From: Candidatus Methanophagales archaeon
GTDB lineage: Archaea > Halobacteriota > Syntropharchaeia > Alkanophagales > Methanospirareceae
DNA length: 6,448 bases
NCBI GenBank assembly: GCA_023131215.1
Contig: JAGLZV010000010.1
Span: 1-6,448 of the forward strand
Direction: 5' to 3'
In this document: piece after piece, positions 1 to 4,918 of the stretch
Position numbering within the stretch: position 1 is the first letter of the stretch
Layout of the letters: every line of letters starts with the position of its first letter
Made by a program: the position numbers and the translations under genes
Notes under the pieces: generated by a model
Database searches by the model: none
What the model was told of the DNA's origin: nothing
Seen by the model: only the letters and a program-made list of their open reading frames with translations

Positions 1-82
1 TATTAATTAGGACACTACCCAATTTTTTGGAGTTGTTCAGGTGTAGGAACACTTTTTTCTAAGAAATATTCCAAATCAGGGT

Positions 83-93
83 AAAATTTAAAT
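83..93 (+). promoter_or_regulatory. Probable TATA box for the DUF2254-like gene
   Basis: AAAATTTAAAT is an archaeal TATA-like element centred about 30 bp before the ATG at 118. With the usual 25-27 bp from TATA to start site, transcription would begin within a few bases of the ATG. No Shine-Dalgarno sequence precedes the start, so a leaderless or near-leaderless mRNA is inferred. Confidence 0.5.
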
Positions 94-117
94 GTACTTC
101 AGAGTTATTTTGTTTGT

Positions 118-1563
118 ATGCAAGATGAAAAAGAGGGTTCTACTTTGTCTGTAAAAACCATCAAGGAGAAAGTGCGTGATTGGGAATCCAGACATTTGTT
201 GGCCGCACGGTTTCTTGAGTACTCCCTTTTTGTAGTGTTATTCAGTTTCGCTGCAGGTCTCGCATTCACTTTTTTCGATCTTTTTCATACCGATGTCGAT
301 AGTGCCCGCTACATGCTTAGCGCGCTGGTTCAGAGTCAAGCGGCAATAATTGCCATCGTTATATCATTGACCTTGATTGCAGTTCAACTCACTGCTTCGG
401 CATATTCGCCACGAGTAATTCGCATTTTTCTAAAGAATCCTGATATGTGGCTCCTTTTGGCTTTTTATGGGGTGTCAATATCCTATGGACTCTTGGTTTT
501 AAAGATGATACGAGGTGAAGATTTGAGAAATATCCTCCTTTTTGGATATCCTCTTGAGTACCACATTGTTTCTGTGTATCTTTATGGTGGTATCACTTTC
601 CTTATGTTGTTTTTCTACACTCGTAACATCATCAATCTTTTGAATCCATCCACCATAATAAACCGATTGGCAAACGAGATTACCAAAGATATAATTCTAA
701 ATCCAAATGAAGATCCTGTTCAGCCTATTGTGGATATAATTCATGGTTCTATTATGAAATATGACCTTGAGACGACACGAGTTGGGTTAAAAGCAGTAAC
801 TGATCAAGTGCTCGAAATTATTGGTCCCGATGACGAGAAAAGGATTTCAGAACGTTTTTGTGATCATCTAACGCGAGTTGGCAGATTGGCTATAAGCAGA
901 GAGGATGATGAATCAACCAAAGAGGTTATCATGAATTCAGAGGATTTTAGGAAATCAACAGCGGAAAAGGGACTTGAAGGTGCGGCATCGCAAGCAACGG
1001 AATCCCTTGAAACTGTTGGGAAAGCGGCGGTGAAGAAGGGACTTGAAGGTGCAACATCACAAGCAACGAAAGCCTTTGAAACAATCGGGAAAGCCGCTGC
1101 AGTGGAAGGGCTTGAGGATACAACGGAAACAGCAGTACGAACTCTTGAAACAATTGGGAAAGTCGCTGCGATGAAAAAACTTGAAGTTGCGACAGGGGGT
1201 GTAGCATTAGCTCTCGGAGATGTTGGGATAGCTGCTGCGGAGAAAGAACTTAAATTTGCGACAGGGGGAGCAGCCAAATCTCTTGGGGATATTGGGAAAA
1301 TAGTTGTGGAGAAAGGATTTGAAGGTGTACCCTTACTAGTAGCACTATCTCTTAGAAATATTGGAGAAGCTGCTACGGAGAAAGAACTTATAGCTGCGAC
1401 ATGGCGAGCAGCAAAATCTCTTGCGGAGTTGACAATTTTTAGTGATGAAACTGTCAAAGATGACATTCAAAACTACGTTTTTAAAAAGCAAGACAGTGAA
1501 TCATCCCAAAAATTCATGAAACTATACGAACAGGAACTCGAGAAACTGCGAGCCGAGAAATAA
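118..1563 (+). CDS. DUF2254-like membrane protein with seven tandem 23-residue repeats in its C-terminal tail
   Basis: A 481-residue protein of unknown function. Four hydrophobic segments are visible at about residues 34-54, 68-90, 110-130 and 150-168. The stretch ALVQSQAAIIAIVISLTLI followed by AVQLTASAYSPRV (about 69-100) resembles the DUF2254 family of predicted membrane proteins (family knowledge, no search run). Residues 170-281 form a charged, helix-prone, probably cytoplasmic linker. Residues 282-442 are seven consecutive 23-residue units with a consensus close to AxEKGLExATxxAAxSLxxIGK, followed by a charged 39-residue tail rich in Glu and Lys. The ATG at 118 sits about 30 bp downstream of a TATA-like element and is the only sensible start. 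The gene appears to be transcribed alone; the next gene is 235 bp away beyond a repeat element. Membrane topology is clear, but any channel, sensor or scaffold role would be a guess. Confidence 0.85.
   Translation: MQDEKEGSTLSVKTIKEKVRDWESRHLLAARFLEYSLFVVLFSFAAGLAFTFFDLFHTDVDSARYMLSALVQSQAAIIAIVISLTLIAVQLTASAYSPRVIRIFLKNPDMWLLLAFYGVSISYGLLVLKMIRGEDLRNILLFGYPLEYHIVSVYLYGGITFLMLFFYTRNIINLLNPSTIINRLANEITKDIILNPNEDPVQPIVDIIHGSIMKYDLETTRVGLKAVTDQVLEIIGPDDEKRISERFCDHLTRVGRLAISREDDESTKEVIMNSEDFRKSTAEKGLEGAASQATESLETVGKAAVKKGLEGATSQATKAFETIGKAAAVEGLEDTTETAVRTLETIGKVAAMKKLEVATGGVALALGDVGIAAAEKELKFATGGAAKSLGDIGKIVVEKGFEGVPLLVALSLRNIGEAATEKELIAATWRAAKSLAELTIFSDETVKDDIQNYVFKKQDSESSQKFMKLYEQELEKLRAEK
961..1443 (+). 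repeat. Seven in-frame 69-bp tandem repeats (23 codons each)
   Basis: Units begin at 961, 1030, 1099, 1168, 1237, 1306 and 1375, each exactly 69 bp with no indels. Each encodes a helix-prone 23-mer that starts near E-K-G-L-E and ends near I-G-K-A-A. Units 1 and 2 are the most alike at DNA level, sharing runs such as AAGGGACTTGAAGGTGC. Units 4 and 5 share TTGCGACAGGGGG. Units 6 and 7 are the most diverged. This pattern fits stepwise duplication followed by drift. The strict periodicity also leaves a long stop-free frame on the opposite strand (864-1466), which is not a gene. Confidence 0.9.
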
Positions 1564-1600
1564 TGGAAAGATATTTTTAAGGAATACCGCCGCACCAGAT

Positions 1601-1757
1601 TAACCGCAGAGTTCATGGAGAACACAAGGAGGTATCTTCAATTACGAATTAAGAATTAAGAATCACGAGCCAAAGTAATTCATAATTGTCCATTCATAAT
1701 TCGTAAATTTACCTATCATATTTTCTCTGCGAACTCAGCGTTCTCTGCGGTAAATTT
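1601..1757. repeat. Nested inverted-repeat intergenic element with 9-nt periodic arms
   Basis: The outer arms ACCGCAGAG (1603-1611) and CTCTGCGGT (1743-1751) are perfect complements. The inner arms TTACGAATTA (1642-1651) and TAATTCGTAA (1697-1706) are also perfect. The right arm is built from 9-mers: TTCTCTGCG (1723-1731), AACTCAGCG (1732-1740), TTCTCTGCG (1741-1749). The left arm shows a similar 9-nt rhythm: CGCAGAGTT, CATGGAGAA (1605-1622). ATTCATAATT occurs twice (1678-1687 and 1692-1701). It carries no coding sequence and no obvious target-site duplication. It resembles dispersed CGCAGAGAA-type palindromic repeats seen in many prokaryotic genomes. Whether it is mobile cannot be told from one copy. 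Confidence 0.6.
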
Positions 1758-1764
1758 AAAATAT
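1755..1764 (+). promoter_or_regulatory. Possible TATA box for the 133-residue orphan gene
   Basis: TTTAAAATAT lies about 40 bp before the ATG at 1799, immediately outside the right arm of the upstream inverted-repeat element. It would place the transcription start roughly 10-15 bases before the ATG. No Shine-Dalgarno sequence is present in that interval. Confidence 0.35.
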
Positions 1765-1798
1765 GACAAAGTCAAGTTAGTATTAGTAATTAATAAGC

Positions 1799-2200
1799 AT
1801 GACCGGACCGGGGGAAGGCAAATTGCCACTGGATGCAAAAGTTCACCTTAACGCAGAAGAACTGGCAAACGTGCGTGTTTATATCCACCTCAAGGGCTAT
1901 TCAAGAGCTACCGTGACGCATCTTGACATCGAGCATCCCAAACTTAACAGCATAATTCCTCCTAAAGCAAAGACATCCAATTGGATTATAGGAATTGAAA
2001 ACGGAATACTGATTATAACTACAAAGGAAGATAAGGTGCAAATTACTCATCCCTTGCTCAATAAAGTGCTTCCGCGCGGCGAAAAGACGAGAACTTTAGT
2101 CGGTGGTAAATTCGGTGGTATTTTCATAGGTTTCAGGAAAAGAGAAATAAGCAAACTTGAAGAAATCGCGTTATCTGCTCAAAATTCCATTGAATTTTGA
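1799..2200 (+). CDS. Hypothetical protein, 133 residues, no recognised family
   Basis: I do not recognise this protein. It is soluble-looking, with no signal peptide or membrane segment. The alternation of short hydrophobic strands with charged turns (about 25-45, 60-84 and 98-112) suggests a mostly beta fold. Notable stretches are VYIHLKGYSRATVTHLDIEH (27-46), NWIIGIENGILIITTKEDKV (61-80) and the glycine-rich VGGKFGGIFIGFRKR (101-115). The ATG at 1799 is the only Met codon in the frame, and an in-frame TAA (1790-1792) lies just upstream, so the start is 1799 unless GTG or TTG is used. There is no Shine-Dalgarno. The gene abuts a repeat element, so it could be the C-terminal remnant of a longer protein. 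Its last codons lie inside a perfect hairpin. It converges with the TPR gene. Confidence 0.55.
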   Translation: MTGPGEGKLPLDAKVHLNAEELANVRVYIHLKGYSRATVTHLDIEHPKLNSIIPPKAKTSNWIIGIENGILIITTKEDKVQITHPLLNKVLPRGEKTRTLVGGKFGGIFIGFRKREISKLEEIALSAQNSIEF

Positions 2201-2205
2201 GCAGA
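2174..2205 (+). terminator. Perfect 14-bp stem-loop overlapping the stop codon of the 133-residue gene
   Basis: TCTGCTCAAAATTC (2174-2187) pairs perfectly with GAATTTTGAGCAGA (2192-2205) across a 4-nt loop, CATT. The TGA stop (2198-2200) lies in the right arm, so the stem encodes the last eight residues. No U-tract follows it on either strand, so a classical intrinsic terminator is not supported. It may instead act in 3'-end processing or stability, or be a repeat insertion that set the present C-terminus. Confidence 0.45.
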
Positions 2206-2215
2206 CATTGAAAAA

Positions 2216-2236
2216 TGCAAAGTGCAAAAGTCAAAA
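2216..2236 (+). repeat. Short heptameric tandem repeat
   Basis: Three 7-nt units follow the stop of the 133-residue gene: TGCAAAG (2216-2222), TGCAAAA (2223-2229) and GTCAAAA (2230-2236). They are degenerate and non-coding. They lie in the convergent spacer with the TPR gene. Confidence 0.4.
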
Positions 2237-2264
2237 TAAACCGGAAAAGAAAAAGTTTTGTGTT

Positions 2265-2284
2265 AATCTTGTGAAATCTCGTGG
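2265..2284 (+). repeat. 10-nt direct repeat
   Basis: AATCTTGTGA (2265-2274) is followed at once by AATCTCGTGG (2275-2284), eight of ten positions matching. The 10-mer TAATCTTGTG (2264-2273) recurs at 4146-4155 upstream of the membrane gene at 4178, which suggests a dispersed intergenic motif. Confidence 0.35.
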
Positions 2285-2293
2285 TTTCTTTTT

Positions 2294-2328
2294 GGGATTC
2301 GGGAATTGGGATTTGGAGTTTTGGATTT
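2294..2328 (+). repeat. Degenerate GGGATTT heptamer repeat, five units
   Basis: Five consecutive 7-nt units: GGGATTC, GGGAATT, GGGATTT, GGAGTTT, TGGATTT. They fill the spacer just before the end of the convergent TPR gene. The stretch is non-coding and looks like a decayed microsatellite. On the minus strand it reads as CCAAATCC-type repeats directly downstream of the TPR stop codon. Confidence 0.5.
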
Positions 2329-2341
2329 GGTAGTATTGCAC

Positions 2342-2749
2342 TCATTCGAGCTCATCACTCATCGTCACCCAATAGTGGTAGAGGTCCAATTCTATCTCTT
2401 TCTCCTTCTCAAAATTCTCCTTCGCTTTTTCTTTATCCCCCATAAGTTCATAAACATGCCCGAGATTGTGGTACGTTCTTGAACCCGAATCTATTAAATA
2501 TCTGCTGAGGTTTATTGCCTCTCCAAAGTTTTCTATCGCTTTCTCGTATTTGCCCAACACGGCGTATGCAATTCCACAGCCGTTGTAAGCTTTAGCCAAA
2601 TAGGTAAGCCTCTTCTCTTCCTTTATTATCTTCTCGAAAATTTCTACCGCTCTCTGATACTTTTTCATATTCATATACTCGTTTCCCACATCAATCATCA
2701 TTTCAGGGTCTTCAAAAGGCTTTTTCGAAGCCCCTTTTTCGGCTTGCAT
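2342..2749 (-). CDS. Small TPR-repeat protein
   Basis: A 135-residue soluble protein made almost entirely of three tetratricopeptide repeats, at about residues 17-46 (GNEYMNMKKYQRAVEIFEKI), 52-85 (AYNGCGIAYAVLGKYEKAIE) and 91-122 (YHNLGHVYELMGDKEKAKEN). Each shows the usual small or aromatic helix-A positions and the ending A-x-x-x-[FI]-x-x-[AEK]. The first 15 residues are charged and the acidic C-terminus is WVTMSDELE. TPRs are helical-pair scaffolds for protein binding; no partner can be named from this window. The ATG at 2749 lies 31 bp from the centre of a TATA-like element and lacks a Shine-Dalgarno, consistent with leaderless translation. Met17 or Met18 are possible but less favoured starts. 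It lies 146 bp downstream of leuB on the same strand but seems to have its own promoter. Confidence 0.8.
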   Translation of the reverse strand: MQAEKGASKKPFEDPEMMIDVGNEYMNMKKYQRAVEIFEKIIKEEKRLTYLAKAYNGCGIAYAVLGKYEKAIENFGEAINLSRYLIDSGSRTYHNLGHVYELMGDKEKAKENFEKEKEIELDLYHYWVTMSDELE

Positions 2750-2773
2750 AAAAAATTCTTATGGCAATTGGAG

Positions 2774-2786
2774 CTTAAATAATTTT
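2774..2786 (-). promoter_or_regulatory. Probable TATA box for the TPR gene
   Basis: On the minus strand this reads AAAATTATTTAAG, a good archaeal TATA match centred about 31 bp before the ATG at 2749. It predicts a transcription start within a few bases of that ATG, in keeping with the absence of a ribosome binding site. Confidence 0.5.
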
Positions 2787-2880
2787 CTATTCATCGTTTA
2801 GATGGTTCTCTTTGTCTTATTTTTCAAATACAAATCTCAATAATTTGTTATCTATTGTAATTAATTGAAACTATTATCAC

Positions 2881-2894
2881 AAAATCCAAAAATA
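2881..2894 (-). terminator. T-rich tract after leuB, possible archaeal terminator
   Basis: Immediately after the leuB stop codon the minus strand reads CTATTTTTGGATTTT. Archaeal RNA polymerase often terminates at short T runs without a hairpin, so this is a plausible end for the leuB transcript. The evidence is only base composition and position. Confidence 0.25.
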
Positions 2895-2895
2895 G

Positions 2896-4041
2896 TTAAC
2901 CTTGCACCCTAATCTCTTCAACAATCGCATCGCCAACCTCGCTCGTCTTCGAATTACCGCCAAGGTCGTATGTTCTCACCTTTCCTTCTCTTAAAACCGC
3001 TTCAATCGCACCTAAAACCCTCTCTGACGCACTTTTCTCTCCCACTGTCTCCAGAAGCATAGCACCTGCCCAAATCGTTGCTATCGGGTTTGAAACGCCT
3101 TTACCTTTATATTTCGGTGCGGACCCGTGAATAGGCTCGAACATGGAAACGCCATCCGGATTTATATTCGCTCCCGGCGCAAGACCTAAGCCGCCTTGAA
3201 TCATCGCACCGAGGTCGGTAATAATATCTCCAAACATATTTGGCGTAACCACGACCTGATACCATTCGGGATTCTTAACGAGCCACATGCATATCGCATC
3301 CACGAAATTAAACTCGGTATCTATATCTGGATATCCCCGTGCAACTTCGCTAAATATCTCCCTCCAGAAACCATAACCATGCGTTAACACGTTCGCCTTG
3401 TCCACACTCGTCACCTTCTTCTTCCCCTTTGCCCTCGCAAGCTCAAATGCAAACTTCATAACTCGCTCGCATCCCTCCCTCGTGACAACACCAATTTGAT
3501 ATGCGAGTTCTTCTGCATCGGTCTCGATGTCCAATCCGAACTTGACGTGATAAAGTTTCCTTACAATTTCCAACTCTTCTCTCTTTTTACCTTCACCTTT
3601 CCCTTTTGCCCTGCCGCCAATGCCGACATAGAAATCTTCCGTGTTCTCTCTTACCACACTGAAATCTATATCTTCCGGACCCTTCCCCGCCAGCGGTGTG
3701 CGAACACCTTCCAGAAGCTTTACAGGTCTCAAGTTCACATATTGGTCGAAATAGAATCGCATGGTAAGCAAAATGCCCTGCTCTAAAACACCTGTTTCTA
3801 CTCTCGGGTCGCCTATGCTCCCGAAATATATCGCATCACACCGTTCCAACTCTTTTAGCGTATCCTCCCCTATCAACTCCCCGGTCACCAAGTAATGCTC
3901 TGCACCATGCGGGTATTCTATCCATTCGAACTCAAAGCCCTCGAGCTCCGAAACTGCATCAAGCACCTTTTCTCCTTCGCTTATTACCTCCGGTCCTATC
4001 CCATCACCACGAATAACTGCTATTTTATATCCCTCTTTCAT
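2896..4041 (-). CDS. leuB: 3-isopropylmalate dehydrogenase (isocitrate/isopropylmalate dehydrogenase family)
   Basis: A 381-residue cytosolic beta-decarboxylating dehydrogenase. In leucine synthesis it would oxidise 3-isopropylmalate with NAD to 2-oxoisocaproate and CO2. Visible motifs are GDGIGPE (12-18); substrate-binding arginines in LTMRF (R95), NLRP (R105) and VREN (R131); the catalytic lysine in SVDKAN (K215); metal aspartates in FVDAI (D248) and GDIITDLGA (D272, D276); and the cofactor loop [11 protein letters not shown] (305-315). The [11 protein letters not shown] segment resembles the tartrate/isocitrate-like branch more than bacterial LeuB (VRELTGG). Isohomocitrate or malate/tartrate-type substrates are therefore possible. 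A Lys/Gly-rich loop follows at about 144-154. Length is normal to slightly long for the family. The start at 4041 has no clear Shine-Dalgarno. Proximity to leuA on the same strand supports the leucine assignment. Family is near certain; substrate is inferred. Confidence 0.85.
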   Translation of the reverse strand: MKEGYKIAVIRGDGIGPEVISEGEKVLDAVSELEGFEFEWIEYPHGAEHYLVTGELIGEDTLKELERCDAIYFGSIGDPRVETGVLEQGILLTMRFYFDQYVNLRPVKLLEGVRTPLAGKGPEDIDFSVVRENTEDFYVGIGGRAKGKGEGKKREELEIVRKLYHVKFGLDIETDAEELAYQIGVVTREGCERVMKFAFELARAKGKKKVTSVDKANVLTHGYGFWREIFSEVARGYPDIDTEFNFVDAICMWLVKNPEWYQVVVTPNMFGDIITDLGAMIQGGLGLAPGANINPDGVSMFEPIHGSAPKYKGKGVSNPIATIWAGAMLLETVGEKSASERVLGAIEAVLREGKVRTYDLGGNSKTSEVGDAIVEEIRVQG

Positions 4042-4071
4042 CTTTCTTTCATTAATGCAACAAAACCGTCT

Positions 4072-4079
4072 CTTAAAGA
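4072..4079 (-). promoter_or_regulatory. Weak TATA-like element upstream of leuB
   Basis: The minus strand reads TCTTTAAG about 31-38 bp before the leuB ATG. It is a poorer match than the other TATA elements in the window. It is proposed because leuB is separated from leuA by an opposite-strand gene and so probably needs its own promoter. Confidence 0.25.
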
Positions 4080-4115
4080 GAAAAACTTTACCAAAAAATA
4101 ATAGTTTCTTTGGTC

Positions 4116-4140
4116 AAGCTTTCTTTTCAAAAGAAAGGTT
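4116..4140. repeat. 25-bp near-perfect palindrome between leuB and the divergent membrane gene
   Basis: CTTTCTTTT (4119-4127) and AAAAGAAAG (4129-4137) are perfect inverted copies around a single C. Pairing resumes beyond one G/G mismatch at 4118/4138 (AA 4116-4117 with TT 4139-4140). It could be an operator for either divergent gene, a cruciform, or part of a dispersed repeat. No U-tract follows it. Confidence 0.45.
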
Positions 4141-4166
4141 GTGTGTAATCTTGTGGTTACAACGAT

Positions 4167-4171
4167 GAGGT
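4167..4171 (+). promoter_or_regulatory. Shine-Dalgarno GAGGT for the membrane gene at 4178
   Basis: GAGGT ends six bases before the ATG at 4178, a canonical spacing. It is one of only two clear ribosome binding sites in the window and fixes the start of this gene. Confidence 0.6.
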
Positions 4172-4177
4172 AGATAT

Positions 4178-4918
4178 ATGAAGGAGAAAGAATTTTTAGA
4201 GGCTTTTAAAGAGGAATTCTGGTATCAAGCGAGAATAAAGTTTGGACGCTCAGATGAAAGGAGTGCATTTGAGAAGTATTGGCAACCTTCAAAAATTATC
4301 CTTTGCATTTCGGCTCTCTGTTTTTTTACTTATTATCATCATGAAATACTCCACAACTTATTAGTTCTTGTTGGTTATATCTGGATGAGTAAAATAGCTA
4401 TGGAATCAATCAGAGGAGTTTATCATCGTCGTCGGCGATTGGGTGGATACCATGAAGGCTTTAGAGAAATAGATGATTTTAAGTTCGTCGAAAAACTTTG
4501 TGCTTACTTCTTTGCAGGTTCCGCCTTAACAGGTATTTTTGCTGGTAGTATGGTTTTAATTGCATTCCTTTTTACGGGAATAATAAGCGTAAAATATGTG
4601 TTATTAGGTTTATTGGGTATATCAATAGTTCTATTGTATAATTTAGGAAAAGACGGAATCATTGAGTCTGTCAAAAAAATAGAAGCCAATGATTTGACGG
4701 GCATTTATTCTTGCATCAACCTGTTCACCGCATTGATAAATGCCTCTACCGAAGCCATCACAATATCTTCCCGCACGCCTCTCGCCGTTACCATTCTACC
4801 TCCCTTCTCCACACCCACGATTACCTCCGCAAGTGCATCTGAACCCCCGGTTATCGCTTCTATTCTGAAATCCTTAAGTTCAATGTCACCACCTATTTCA
4901 CCACCTATTATTTCCTGA
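4178..4918 (+). CDS. Predicted four-helix membrane protein, probably 3'-truncated and running into leuA
   Basis: I do not recognise the family. The first ~175 codons look like a genuine gene. A charged N-terminus (1-37) is followed by hydrophobic segments at about 39-53, 58-73, 106-136 (long, perhaps bent) and 138-155. A basic loop, HRRRRLGG (83-90), lies between segments 2 and 3, and a short amphipathic helix ends near residue 174. A GAGGT Shine-Dalgarno supports the start. From codon 176 (4703) onward the frame is the exact antisense of the leuA 3' end. Residues 178-246 are a Ser/Thr/Pro-rich stretch (for example PPISPPIIS) typical of shadow translation. Either the native C-terminus and stop codon were lost when this segment was placed next to leuA, or the genes truly overlap convergently by 214 bp. 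By eye it is more AT-rich than leuA and leuB, which suggests a separate origin. Confidence 0.55.
   Translation: MKEKEFLEAFKEEFWYQARIKFGRSDERSAFEKYWQPSKIILCISALCFFTYYHHEILHNLLVLVGYIWMSKIAMESIRGVYHRRRRLGGYHEGFREIDDFKFVEKLCAYFFAGSALTGIFAGSMVLIAFLFTGIISVKYVLLGLLGISIVLLYNLGKDGIIESVKKIEANDLTGIYSCINLFTALINASTEAITISSRTPLAVTILPPFSTPTITSASASEPPVIASILKSLSSMSPPISPPIIS

Noticed and set aside
864..1466. 200-codon open frame on the minus strand opposite the repeat region
   Set aside because: It exists because seven exact 69-bp repeats lack stops in that antisense frame. Its Ser/Ala/Pro-rich product is a typical shadow, while the plus strand has a coherent membrane protein.
1628..1633. GGAGGT, a strong Shine-Dalgarno-like sequence in the spacer
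   Set aside because: No ATG or GTG follows at a usable distance with an open frame; it lies inside the inverted-repeat element.
2133..2345. 70-codon minus-strand open frame across the spacer
   Set aside because: It overlaps the end of the 133-residue gene, the hairpin and repeat tracts; the product is low-complexity and has no recognisable pattern.
2864..2871. ATTGAAAC, which resembles the 3' end of many CRISPR repeats
   Set aside because: It occurs once, with no second copy at a spacer-like distance and no cas genes nearby.
3196..4101. Plus-strand open frames within and just beyond leuB
   Set aside because: They are antisense to a full-length dehydrogenase with all catalytic motifs; none has a ribosome binding site or a recognisable product.
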